DNA of 64,000 bases from Bathynomus jamesi (Eukaryota; Arthropoda; Malacostraca; Isopoda; Cirolanidae). Both the position numbers and the translations under genes were made by a program. A model generated the notes under the pieces. The model had not been told where the DNA came from. It was given only the letters and a program-made list of their open reading frames with translations, and searched no databases. Positions 11,098-21,006 of this stretch are shown piece by piece. Each line of letters starts with the position of its first letter. Position 1 is the stretch's first letter. The DNA lies in NCBI GenBank assembly GCA_023014485.1, contig JAJOZX010002700.1:307501-371500 (forward strand), read 5' to 3'.

Positions 11098-11739
11098 GGT
11101 GCTAGGACAACTGCCCCCCCGGACAACCGCCCCCCGGACAATTGCCCCCGGACAACTGCCCCCGTAGGACAATCGCCCCCCGGATTATTGCCCCCCCATA
11201 AGTAAATAAAAATTAAATAGTAATTAAATTTATTAATATTTATAAAAAACAAACCTAACCTAACCTAACCTAACCTAGCCTAACCTAACCTAACCTAACC
11301 ACCAACTATGACTTTCAAAACGACCTTTCAATAAGTATTGCCAACTGTTTAAATATAATTAATTAATCCATAGTGTATATATGAAATACAATAAGTCTTG
11401 CCAACTGTTTAAATAAAATTAAGTAGCTAAACTTCATAATTTTATTATAAATAAGTAAGCAATAATTGGAAAAAATTTTGTTAAATATTGCTAACTTTTT
11501 AAATATAATTTTTTTTCAGGCTGCAAGCAAAATTAAGCAAGAATTGGCAATAATGTTGTTAAATATTGTTTTAGCTTGCCATTTTTTAAACGTAAATTTA
11601 ATTTCTATTTAATTTTTATTTACTTATGGGGGCAATAATCCGGGGGGCGATTGTCCTACGGGGGCAATTGTCCGGGGGGCGGTTGTCGTGGGGCAATTGT
11701 CCGGGGGGCGGTTGTCCAGGGGGCAGTTGTCCGGACACC
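11098..11739. mobile_element. Mutator-like MITE with 9-bp target duplication
   Basis: It is flanked by perfect 9-bp direct repeats GTATAGTAC at 11089-11097 and 11740-11748, and removing it restores the LINE-1 reading frame region. The ends are inverted: GGTG...GGACAACTGCCCC on the left, GGGGGCAGTTGTCCGGACACC on the right. Each arm contains several GGACAATTGCCCCC-type units, then an AT-rich inverted region (about 11185-11250 against 11590-11640). There is no ORF. A 9-bp duplication is typical of Mutator-like elements; the assignment rests on that. Confidence 0.85.
11254..11301. repeat. (CCTAA)n array inside the MITE
   Basis: About nine CCTAA units with one CCTAG variant. This is the complement of the arthropod telomere repeat TTAGG, here internal to a transposon and so not a chromosome end. 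Confidence 0.85.
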
Positions 11740-12239
11740 GTATAGTACATCATAGTTTTCATTACTTTCAAGAGAATCAATAATGTTGTTGTAGTGTTCC
11801 ATTAGTTGTGATAGGCATGATATGCCTGACCGAAACCCGTATTGGTTATCATTGAATTTTTTCTGAGTTTCCAAAAAGTCATAGATTTTCTGTCTAACTA
11901 TTCTTTCAAATATTTTAGTGAGATGAGATGGAAGCGATACTGGCTTATAGATTTTTGCCTCGGATCGATCTCCTCCTTTATATATTGGGACTATGTTCGC
12001 GCTCTTCAGGATGCCTGGTATTTCTCCCGTGTCTAATGATCGTCTCCATATCCAGTATAGGGGCTCAGCGATTGCATTCTTGCAGTTTTTGATCAATGTG
12101 GCATTTCATTTGTCCGGTCCTGCCACTGATTGTGTTTTTAGTTTCCCTATGGCTTGTGTAATATCATCCGTCGTAAAGTCTAAATCCGTTATACTTTCCC
12201 CTTGTCGTTCTCCTTCAAAGAACGCGTTTCTATCGCATA

Positions 12240-13583
12240 TCAATTTGTCAGTTTTTGGGATACTGAAAGATGATTCAGAGCTCTTAATATTTCAGATACT
12301 TCTGTTAGATCATCAGATAAATCACTGTTCTCATTTTTTAAAGGTCCGATAGTCGCATGGTTTTTCGACTTTCTTTTTGCGAAATTATAGAAGTACTTTG
12401 AGTTAGCCTTTATCGCTTCCATAGCGTCATCTTCTTTTTCTGTATGCTTCTCGATTAGTTCCTGTATGACGACATCGATACTTTGTAGTTTATCATTTAA
12501 TATTTTTCTGATGTTATCTTTACAATTACTTAATTTTGCAGTCACTCTTTTTCTCTTTTGGAACAATGCCCACTTTTGTCTTTCGAACCTGCTTCTCTTT
12601 CCTCTTTGTTGTATCTTTGGGACATGTTTTTCTACAATTTCTAACGTCTTCTCCTCTAACGTCATTAGCATCTCTTCCGTTGTCTGGGCCTCGAAAATGG
12701 TTTTCCAATCTATTACTTCCATGCTGGATGTCACATCTTCCCAGTTTATAGCTTTGGAGTGAAAATTAAAAAATTCGAATTTGCTTCTTTCTGTTGTGCG
12801 TGTTCTTTCCTTTCCTGTTACCTTTATATTAGTAGTTATTTCAATGATATTGTGGTCTGATATCATAGTTGGGGATATTTCTACATTATCAATTAGATTA
12901 CTGTTGTTTGTGAATACCAAATCTAGGCAGTTGTTTTTTCTTGTGTTTTCTGTTATTTCTTGCGTTAACATAAATTCATCAGCTAAAGCTAGTACCATTT
13001 TTACCTGCTCCTGGTCTTCTTGTGTGCACCCCTTGTCCTGGTGTATACATATATTTTTTCCTATCCTTTTATATTTCATGAATGGGAAATTAAAATCACC
13101 ACAGAGAAAAATATTTGGGGTTGGAGAGTGTAGATCTTTTACTAAGTTTCTTATCTCTCTAATGGAATCTGAAAATTTTGAGGTTGGCGTGTTTGGGGGT
13201 CTGTACATTACAATTAGTACCATATTTAATTTTTCAATTTTTGCTGCTACACATTCTACGTAGTTGTTTGAGGTACTTATAGCCATTTCTGCTATGTGCC
13301 TTTCGCGTGTGTAAATAGCATATCCTCCTTTACGTCTCACTGTTCTGTCGGCTCGGAGGATGTTGTAGTTGTCAATTTGTATTTCTTTTTTGTCACTACA
13401 GGACTCACAATTTTCACAGTTCGCCTGACAGTCCTTTAGATGAGTTTCCTTGAGGCATGCAAAGTCTGCTCCGGCTTCTTGCATGAGTCCTTTCAGATAT
13501 ACAACTTTGTTCGTGGAATGGTTTGATTTAAGGCCCTGTATGTTGGCTAAGATTATTTTTATTTTTCTCTTTCTTTTTCGCAT
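12240..13583 (-). CDS. LINE-1 ORF2, N-terminal part: APE-type endonuclease and RT linker (broken downstream)
   Basis: A 447-residue open frame starts MRKRKRKIKIILANIQGLKS. Endonuclease motifs are complete and in order: CLKETHL (about residue 43), YRPPNTP, CGDFNFPFMKY (about 161), DLVFTNN (about 222) and ISDHNIIEI (about 242), covering the metal-binding Glu and the catalytic Asp/Asn/His. An unusual Cys cluster, CQANCENCESC, sits just after the ETHL motif. The frame continues through the linker before RT and ends in a frameshift near 12290 (LNHLSVSQKLTN). It would nick target DNA for target-primed reverse transcription if expressed. Confidence 0.85.
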   Translation of the reverse strand: MRKRKRKIKIILANIQGLKSNHSTNKVVYLKGLMQEAGADFACLKETHLKDCQANCENCESCSDKKEIQIDNYNILRADRTVRRKGGYAIYTRERHIAEMAISTSNNYVECVAAKIEKLNMVLIVMYRPPNTPTSKFSDSIREIRNLVKDLHSPTPNIFLCGDFNFPFMKYKRIGKNICIHQDKGCTQEDQEQVKMVLALADEFMLTQEITENTRKNNCLDLVFTNNSNLIDNVEISPTMISDHNIIEITTNIKVTGKERTRTTERSKFEFFNFHSKAINWEDVTSSMEVIDWKTIFEAQTTEEMLMTLEEKTLEIVEKHVPKIQQRGKRSRFERQKWALFQKRKRVTAKLSNCKDNIRKILNDKLQSIDVVIQELIEKHTEKEDDAMEAIKANSKYFYNFAKRKSKNHATIGPLKNENSDLSDDLTEVSEILRALNHLSVSQKLTN

Positions 13584-13829
13584 ACAGGTGGTTCCGATTT
13601 GTTTTCCAATGGGGGTGCTGGTTTCGTTGCCTTGTGGTCCTCCGAGAATTTACCTCTTTTTATCTTTTTATCTTTTTTACCTGTTGTCGCGAGAACGCAT
13701 GAAATGCCTTTGTTCGTACCTTCTGTCCGGCTCTCGGATTTCTATATTTATATTTGTCAGCTGGTTTTGTAATTGCTGGAGAGTATTTAACAGCTGAAAT
13801 GTGTTGGCTGCCTCTAAAAAATTGCCACT

Positions 13830-14633
13830 CTAATTTGATGTTCGTTTTTTCTGTTCCCTCGTTGCGTTCCTTTGAGGGTGGTGGTATCGGCATTTTTTTT
13901 CGTATTTGCAACTCCCATATCTTTCATAAGTGTTGCAGACCGTAAGATGGTGGAACATGCATTTCTTATCAAACTTGCAGTATCCACTTGTGTAATGCAT
14001 TTTGTATAATGTGAGATGTGCATATATGCATTGCCCATCCCGATATCTGCAGTTTCCTTTCGCGTAGTATTTGCATACGATATTTTCTACGCTTCTGCTT
14101 TCTTTCTTATTATTTTCCAAGTTCTTAGTTTTGGCATTATCATTATTTTTCTTTGGCTGTTTATTTTCTACGTTTTTAGTTATCTTTTTATCATTTCGCT
14201 CGTTGGACCGTTTGTCTACTTCGCAACTTTTACTTATTTCTTTCCTTTCATCTATGTCTTCCTTCCGTATTATATTGTTTATATCGTTATTTGTTATTAA
14301 AATTTTGTTCGTTATTATGTTGTTATTCGTTATTTCGTCTTCTCTCTCATCCACCCTGTTTTTCGTTGGGACCATTCCGGACCCATGTGTCCCCATTATT
14401 TCATTCTTTTTTGTAACTTTCGAGTCTGCTATCTCCATTTCTTTAAAGACCGCGAAAGAATTTACGGTCTGTGTACATGCGCCACATAGAAATTTGATCC
14501 CCACGACGTGTTTCGCTTTCGAGACAAGAGTTATTTCCCTATCATTCCAGTTCATGCGGTTAAAGTCGTTTAATCGTTGGCAGAAATCACATCTAATAGC
14601 TAGGTTTTCCGTTGTTACTACAGTAAATTGCAC
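13830..14633 (-). CDS. LINE-1 ORF1 protein with CCCH zinc fingers
   Basis: A 267-residue open frame lies upstream of ORF2, in the position of an ORF1 nucleic-acid-binding protein. The N-terminus has paired CxxC motifs (RCDFCQRL and FLCGACTQ), perhaps one zinc site. The middle is a Lys/Asn/Glu-rich, probably disordered linker. The C-terminus has fingers spaced C-x7-C-x6-C-x3-H (CKYYAKGNCRYRDGQCIYAH) and C-x8-C-x5-C-x3-H (CNTYERYGSCKYEKKCRYHH). Between them lies a third finger whose first Cys is Tyr. CCCH fingers usually bind RNA, whereas LINE ORF1 proteins more often carry CCHC knuckles or RRMs. The start is the first ATG of the open frame. Copy C preserves the same layout at 44150-44900. Confidence 0.75.
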   Translation of the reverse strand: MQFTVVTTENLAIRCDFCQRLNDFNRMNWNDREITLVSKAKHVVGIKFLCGACTQTVNSFAVFKEMEIADSKVTKKNEIMGTHGSGMVPTKNRVDEREDEITNNNIITNKILITNNDINNIIRKEDIDERKEISKSCEVDKRSNERNDKKITKNVENKQPKKNNDNAKTKNLENNKKESRSVENIVCKYYAKGNCRYRDGQCIYAHLTLYKMHYTSGYCKFDKKCMFHHLTVCNTYERYGSCKYEKKCRYHHPQRNATREQKKRTSN

Positions 14634-15079
14634 AAATTACAGATTAAGTGAGAATTTGGACCCATATCCATGCTATTCCTTAATTAGCGTAAGAAGAAAT
14701 ACCCACACAAATTCTTTATTTATTTATTTTTATTTTTATTTCTGTTTTTTTTCCTTTCAATGGTCGAGGGTATTTCGAGGGTTTTCTGACCTTTGCGTTT
14801 GATGACCTTTTTCCTGCTTTGTTTCAAACTTTCTCGAATGCCAAATGTATTTCGTTTTGAATATATACGTTAAAACTGGTGATAAATTATGTAAACTGTA
14901 TTGCACTTTCTTAATTTTAATGAATTTCACTTTATAATTTATATGCACGGATTCACTGATACTTTATACACTTTCGTGTGCAAACAGAATAAACCGCTGA
15001 GTAGATTATTCCCTTCTAATTTGGGTGTTAAATAGAGAGAGCAAAACAACACGTCCATTCACCACAGGGTACAAGCAAC

Positions 15080-15110
<31 letters not shown>
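15080..15110. repeat. (TA)n(CA)n microsatellite
   Basis: Tail of the minus-strand SINE-1 that follows. The stretch 15001-15079 between LINE-1 and this tract shows nothing recognisable. Confidence 0.85.
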
Positions 15111-15352
15111 TTCAACTGCAAAGAACACGCAGTATAAATAACGTAAAGAACGACGCTTGTATAGGAGATATTCCGCGCAAGACGAGAGAGAGAGAACGAA
15201 ACAAATGAAAAATGAGGTAACCACCCGGGAATCGAACCCGGGATCTTCCGATTGCCGGGTTCGATTCCCGGGTGGTTACCTCATTTTTTCATTTGTTTCG
15301 TTCTCTCTCGTCTTGCGCGGAATATCTCCTATACAAGCGTCGTTCTTTACGA
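15111..15352. mobile_element. Inverted pair of SINE-1 copies (S2), head-to-head palindrome
   Basis: A minus-strand SINE-1 tail (TTCAACTGCAAAGAACACGC onward) runs to the tRNA-like B box. After ATCTTCCGATTGCC the sequence turns into a plus-strand copy (GGGTTCGATTCCCGGGTGG...) that ends at GTCGTTCTTTACG. The arms are nearly identical, so the locus forms a large hairpin. Both copies lack the tRNA A-box half. Confidence 0.88.
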
Positions 15353-15368
15353 TATATATATATATATA

Positions 15369-15533
15369 TGATGAATAAAACCACGAAGGAAAGGAAACAC
15401 AGAATGGTGCTCAAGCGCTTTCGTCTAATGACATCCTCAGGAACACTCAAACACTCAGTGTTCCTGAGGATGTCATTAGACGAAAGCGCTTGAGCACCAT
15501 TCTGTTTCCTTTGCTTCGTGGTTTTATTCATCA
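15369..15533. repeat. 165-bp near-perfect palindrome
   Basis: ATGATGAATAAAACCACGAA at 15369 is mirrored by TTCGTGGTTTTATTCATCAT ending at 15533. The arms meet near 15450 with a short spacer. The right arm contains CTGAGGA, a 3-bp stem and GAAA (15464-15485), like a hammerhead core; similar sequence sits in PLE-type tails. No protein is encoded. Confidence 0.85.
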
Positions 15534-15568
15534 TAAATATTTTTCACGTGTTACTTTCGTGAAATAAT

Positions 15569-15569
<1 letters not shown>

Positions 15570-15607
<38 letters not shown>
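15570..15607. repeat. (TA)n microsatellite
   Basis: Dinucleotide tract. Confidence 0.95.
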
Positions 15608-15609
<2 letters not shown>

Positions 15610-15870
15610 GTTATAATGTTTCAGACCAACAAAGACCCTAGGATCCACTCATGGCTGGTCTACCTAACTGTGTTCGTAATTGTGTATTGTGCATGTCCTC
15701 AGTGGTGGCGGAGGGGACCTACAATTTTACGTGGGTTCCGAACCACAAAGAAAATAAGAACATAAGAAATTTTTATAGTGGGCACACTAGGGGCCACGTC
15801 GGCCCATCGAGGCGGCTCCACTATGTAAGAACTGCCTGTACATTGGCAACAACAAATTTTTACAAAACTA
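15608..15870 (+). mobile_element. LINE 3' UTR fragments
   Basis: AACAAAGACCCTAGGATCCA near 15635 matches the 3' UTR of LINE-2 copy 2 at about 24666. 15745-15850 contains AAGAACATAAGAAATTT and GGCCCATCGAGGCGG, resembling a repeat I recall from decapod LINE tails (memory only, not checked). There is no meaningful ORF. 15870-16270 is AT-rich and I see nothing in it. Confidence 0.5.
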
Positions 15871-16269
15871 AATAATTATCAATTTAAAACTAATTAATTA
15901 TCAATTTAAAATTAAAGATAGAATCTCTGGATCCAGAGGATCAAGTCATAATAGGCTACTATCCACAAATATGTTACACCATATATCTATTTATAACCAA
16001 CATGCAAATATATCACATCTAAAGAATCCAGTCAATTTCATTACGGTGACCATCAATACCAGTACCTTGCCAACCAAAAATAAGTCACGGTCCATATCAA
16101 TTGCGGACCAAGTCACAATTTACAACCATATACATTACAATATATATACTTAGGAGGAAAAGTGTAGGTGTGACTGTAAAGACTGTACAGTAATGTAGAA
16201 ATGTGTGTGCACCCATTTTGGGTCTCCCATTTAAAGGTGTTTGTGGGGCAAGTGAAGATCATGAGTTTT

Positions 16270-18918
16270 TCAATACCTCACAGTACTATGGGGGGCACCG
16301 CTCGGCAGAGGAATCTCTTTAAATGGGGTGTGTAAGGACAGAGAGTATCCTCTAACCCAAGATGCTGCCTCCCTATATCCCACAACACTTGTAAGACTAT
16401 GTTTCCTAAATTTGTTCTACATCTTGGCTTAAATAATTTCATACTATGACCTCTAGTCTGGTTATTGTGATCTCTAATGAAAAGAGAATCAAAATCTATC
16501 TAATCCAACCTTAATTTTACTACCTTAAACTATACCCAATCTAGCAACATATGCGTCTAATCGATTTTTAAACATGTTTATAGACGTGCTACTAATTACT
16601 TCTACCGGCAAACTACTCCAGCTATTTACTATTCTATGCGTAAAAAAGTTTTTGGCAACTGCTGTCTCGAACCTTCTACTTGTCGACTTAAACCAGTTAT
16701 TTCTAGTCCTATTATATTGAGATATTTCGAAAAGCTATATCTATCTACGTTATCGAACCCATTCATAATTTAGAAAACCTGGATTAGATCACCCCTTAGC
16801 CTCCTAGTCTCGAGTGTAGTCAATTTTAACTCTTTAAGCCTATCCTCTTCCGACTTTGACCTAAGCGACGGAATCATCTTAGTTGCTCGTATTTGAACTC
16901 TTTCGATTTTGTCAATATCTTTTCGCATATGCGGATTCCAAAATTGGAACGCGTACGCCAAATTGGGTCTAACTAATGATTTATAAAGAGGAACTATAAT
17001 ATCGCGCGATTTGTACTCAAAATTCCGAGCTATAAAGCCTAACATTTTGTTCGCCTATGTGTAAAATTTTGCACTTATCGATGTTAAATCTCATTTGCCA
17101 TGTGACTGACTAATCAACGATTTAATTCAGATCATTCTAGATTTTACCTCTATCTTCGTCATTAATCGCCCTACCACCCAGCTTCGTGTCATCACAAACT
17201 TTCTAACTGTACTGACCAGGCCGACATCTAAATCGTTAATATATATCAGAAACAGCAAGGGGCCCAATACAGAACCCTGAGGAAAATCACTCGCTACATT
17301 AGCCCAACACGACTCCGCTCCATCAACGACCACCCTCTGTTTCCCACCTCGCAACCACTCTTCTATCCAATTTATTACTACACCCCTGATTCCATGAGCC
17401 TTAGTTTTCTCATTGAGTCTTTTGTGCGGTACGGTGTCAAACGCTTTTTGAAAATCTAAATACACTACATCAACCGCCCGATGACTATCGTAAACGTCAA
17501 CCACGCTTTGAAAAAATTCTAAAAGATTAGTTAAGCAAGATTTGTTTCGCCTAAAACCTTGCTGCGTATTTCTAACTGTTGTGCAATTCTAAGTATTCGA
17601 CTATGCGATCCCTAATTATTGATTCCAGCAGCTTACCTACAACAGACGTTAAACTGATTGGCCTATAATTTCCCGCCGCACCTTTATCGCCATTCTTAAA
17701 GATAGGTGTTACGTTTGCTAACTTGAAATTATCTGGTACGCACCCCTCAGAAATAGACGCATTAAAAATCTTTGTTAGCGGCACAGCAATGCTATCTTTT
17801 AATTCTTTTAGTTGTATGGGATATATGGAATCCGGCCCCGGTCGGTGATTTATGCGTTTTCATTTTATCAATATAACGCATTACCTCCCCTCATTAACCA
17901 CAATATTATCCAAAATATTACCATTATCAAAGGGAATTTTGTCTATGACCGTAGGGATATTTGTTACATCTTCTATAGTAAAAAGTGACGTATAGAATTC
18001 GTTTAGCAAGGGAGCCATTTCCTTGTTTTCAGAAACTAGATCTCCGTTAACATTTTTCAACGGCCCCATGACACTTCTAACTGGATTTCTATTGTTGACG
18101 TATTGAAAGAATCGCTTGGGGTTTTCTTTACCGTCACGAGCTATGGAGATTTCAAATTCGCGCTTGGACTGTTTTATCACACTTTTCGCTTCACGCCTTA
18201 GTGATATGTAGTTCTTTCGTAACCACAAATTGTCTTTATCGCACTTATGTACCCTATAAGCCCTATCACTACTCTTTATAATGTCTCCTACTCTAGAAGT
18301 AAACCACAAGGGCTTGTTATTTACTTTCGCACGCTTAATTTTGTACGGTACACATTCCTCATTTATAGTCCTAAATACTGTTTCAAACGATTCGCACATT
18401 AGTTTTGCGTTGGAGATCCCCATCACGTTTTCCCAATTGACGTGTGACAATTTATTTCGAAATTTACAAAAGTCTGCGTGCTGGAAGTTAGGAATTTTAG
18501 TCGAGTTAGCTGATTTCGAGTGACTTACTGAGAGGACAAACTATACCATATTGTGATCGCTATTGCTTAACGGTTCTATTACTTGAAGATCAGTAATTAG
18601 CCTATCATCCGTAGTTATTACTAAATCTAAAATATTGTTCAACCTCGTGGGTTCCCCAACCTTTTGAATAAGAAAGCTATCCTCGAGAAAATTAACTAAA
18701 CGATTACCTTCCGCGTCTCCCTGCATTGTATCGTAGTTCACGTTGGCACAATTAAAGTCACCCATAACTAAAGCCTGCTCACTACCTATTATTCTCTTTA
18801 GTTCACGATATAACGCTTCGTCCGTATCAGCTGTTTGATTAAGGGGCCTATATGTAACCGCAACAACAAGTTTGAAATCGTTCAATTTAAGTTCTGCTAT
18901 TGTCGAATCAATATACAC
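16270..18918 (-). mobile_element. LINE-2 family copy 1, 5'-truncated at a (TA)n tract
   Basis: Reading leftward from 18918: endonuclease C-terminus, RT, RT C-terminus (to about 16530), then a further block (16500-16280) encoding TRGHSMKLFKPRCR, a typical CR1-like RT C-terminal motif that may come from a second, related LINE. The 5' side ends at the (TA)n tract 18919-19004. Confidence 0.85.
16540..18918 (-). pseudogene. LINE-2 copy 1 ORF2: endonuclease C-terminus and reverse transcriptase
   Basis: Fragments in several frames, in order: VTYRPLNQTAD, VMGDFNCANVNYD and LSNSDHNMV (endonuclease, 18918-18541); NENPKRFFQYVNNRN-like linker (18450-17881); NYRPISLTSVVGKLLESII (17784-17572); VDVVYLDFQKAFDTVPHKRL and [18 protein letters not shown] (17504-17127); SLVRPNLAYAFQFWNPHM and RRLRGDLIQVF (17045-16770). 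The catalytic (F)ADD region near 17190 is damaged. At least four frameshifts make it inactive. The [14 protein letters not shown] and RPxLEYxxxxWNP signatures fit the CR1/Jockey group. Copy 2 (23463-24661) has the same order on the other strand. Confidence 0.88.
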
Positions 18919-18933
18919 ATATGTATATATGTA

Positions 18934-19004
<71 letters not shown>
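18919..19004. repeat. (TA)n microsatellite
   Basis: Contains the insertion site of the 19005-22405 transposon; (TA)n resumes at 22406. Confidence 0.95.
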
Positions 19005-19008
<4 letters not shown>

Positions 19009-20490
19009 TGTGGACCAAAAAATGAAGGTTTAAAAATCTTTGTTCCACATGAGTAATGTTATTCCTTTTGCTTACCTTAATCAAATTACAAAATTTGAAA
19101 CCTCTCCGTCAAGTTTTAGGGGTCCCGAGAAAATTGCACTTTTCCTTTTAATGCTGAAAAAATTAGTTTTTCCTCATTTTCATAAGTTCTGCTTTATTTT
19201 TTGTTGGAAATTCTTTACGATTCTTGAAAACTGTTTTGAGCAGGTATTGTTTGTCCTCTTCTTTAGTTGTCACTGCTTGATTAAATTTTTCAATCAATGC
19301 AACACCCCGCTCAGCTGTGTCATTTGTCACTCTAAGGGCACGAACTCTAGCACAGCCTCTTTGGTACTCAGGATCTATTCCCCATGTTGATGCAGAATTT
19401 TCAGTGAAGAGAGAATTGAGATGTAGAGCATCAAAAAGAGATTTAGTCCTTGAAGTAACAAAATCAGAAATCCTTTTTTCTTTAAAAGAAGCTAGGGTTA
19501 CCTTTGCTTCTAAACGTTTCAGTCCCTTATTTCTTGGAGGCATTTTGATATTATTTCGCATTTGCTCCTTTTCTTCAAGGGATATGCTTTTGTCAAAGAA
19601 GCTTAATCCAACAAGTGTTTCTGAGAGGTACCACAGATGTCGTTTAATGGCATTTTGGGCTTGCTTGATAACACTTGATATCAAAGAATTTTCCTCCATT
19701 ATTGCAAGATCTTGCAAAAATTTAAGATCAACATTTGGGGCTTCCTCTGGTTGAGAAGCTTTTGCCCAAGATTTTGCGTATACCAATGCAACAAATAAAC
19801 AAATTTCTGTTATTGCATCAAGTTCTTTTTTAGTCATCTTAAATTGATTTTGGAGAAGAAAAAGCTTAAATGCATAAATTCCTTTTGCCATCCATCTTGC
19901 ATGATGGTACGCTCCAGGTCTCTTCAAGGGAATATTAGAAATGCTTTCTTCTCCAAAAAACAAGAGAACAAGTTGAAAAAATTCTTTATAATCATCTCTT
20001 GGCTGTTTAGAGTTGAGTGCCTCCTTCATGATTAAGACTGTTTGATTTTTTAAATCTTGAACTCTTTCAATTATTCTGCAGCTTTGGGAATCAACAGCAG
20101 TTGTGATTTGAGAATGATCCATAAAATCCCATTGAGTTTTGAATCTTTTGAAGATTGGAATATCAGGTTCAGAGGAATGGCCCATAGAAGTCCGGAAGAC
20201 TTGAGATAGGACAATCTCATAAATATGGTGTCTGCAGGCTAAATATAAAAGCTCTTTTCCAAGTTCTTGTTCAATTTTAGTGCAAGCTCCAGCATGGATT
20301 CCGGTATTGGATGCTGTTGTGTCAAATGACAGCCCAATAATTCTCTGGGTCATATCATGTTCTTGCAGGAGAGAAATGCAAACACGAGCCATCTCTGTAC
20401 CCGTGCCAGTAGTGACTTTAGGAATTCCCAGCAATTTCTCTTCACCATTCCCACTGACTAACACTGCAATCCTTTCCGTTCTTCCTTCGC

Positions 20491-21006
20491 CTGCAAGAAA
20501 AAGTTAAAATATATAATTTATATATAATTTATATATATTTATTTTTAATATTTTATTTTATATATATTATATTATATATTTAATATTTTATTTTATATTT
20601 AATATATTTATATATATTATAATTTATATATATATAATATATAATTTTAAATTAAACTTGACTTATTTTAAATTAAACTTGACTTATTTTAAATTAAACT
20701 CGACTTATTTTAAATTAAACTCGACTTATTTTAAATTAAACTCGACTTATTTTAAATTAAACTTGACTTATTTTAAATTAAACTTGACTTATTTTAATTT
20801 GAAGGTAAAATGGTGTAGATTGTGAAAACTAGCTTCAGACAGTGAAATGTAACCTAATTAAATAGAAATTTAGCTATCAAAATGTTTAATTAAAACCAAC
20901 CAGATAATAACACATTGCCTAGATGTGAAAACCAGACCCACAACTAAGTTTTTCACCTGAGAGATAAAATATAAATATGCTAAATTAATCAGACAAAAAA
21001 ACTAAC
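20491..21006 (-). other. Predicted intron of the transposase
   Basis: On the minus strand the donor is TCAG|GTTAGT (exon end 21007) and the acceptor TTTTCTTGCAG|GCGAAGG (exon start 20490). Joining them keeps the frame and continues the protein as ...PEIS-GEGRTERIAVLVSG. The interior is very AT-rich. Confidence 0.85.
20645..20797. repeat. 21-bp minisatellite in the intron
   Basis: Seven tandem copies of a 21-bp unit containing AAATTAAACTTGACTTATTT, alternating TTG and TCG variants. Confidence 0.9.

Larger units (their letters stand above)
9898..12290 (-). pseudogene. LINE-1 copy B ORF2, reverse transcriptase part (interrupted)
   Basis: After the frameshift near 12290 the RT continues, with a Trp-to-stop change at 12106-12108 (copy A has Trp). 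Motifs from 12096 down are NCKNAIAEPLYWIWRRSLD, YKPVSLPSHLTKIFERIV and YGFRSGISCLSQL. A MITE then splits the codons for VLYTDFAKAF at 11098-11739. Downstream come TDFAKAFDKCDHGIIIHKL, SVPQGTVLAPLLF, SFADDTKIS, then the thumb and C-terminal region ending [19 protein letters not shown]. Apart from the insertion, one stop and one frameshift the coding potential is good, so this copy decayed recently. Confidence 0.87.
9832..15000 (-). mobile_element. LINE-1 family copy B, most complete copy
   Basis: Reading leftward from about 15000: a 5' UTR of roughly 370 bp, ORF1 (14633-13830), a short inter-ORF region, ORF2 (13583 down to 9898, broken) and a 3' UTR ending in ...GTAAGGTAAGGTG then (TA)n. A 642-bp MITE (11098-11739) splits the RT. 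The exact 5' boundary is uncertain; I placed it where the unrelated sequence before 15000 begins. Confidence 0.85.

Noticed and set aside
11254..11301. Chromosome end (TTAGG telomere)
   Set aside because: Only about 48 bp, internal to a MITE with target duplications, with unique sequence on both sides.
13660..13911. Separate 83-residue gene between LINE-1 ORF1 and ORF2
   Set aside because: It overlaps the end of ORF1 in another frame and has no independent evidence; probably the inter-ORF region or an ORF1 frameshift extension.
14016..14802. Plus-strand hydrophobic ORFs of 94 and 243 residues
   Set aside because: Antisense shadows of the Lys/Asn-rich ORF1 on the minus strand, giving Phe/Leu/Ile-rich artefacts.
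20645..20797. CRISPR-like array
   Set aside because: Contiguous 21-bp repeats with no spacers, inside a eukaryotic transposase intron: a minisatellite.
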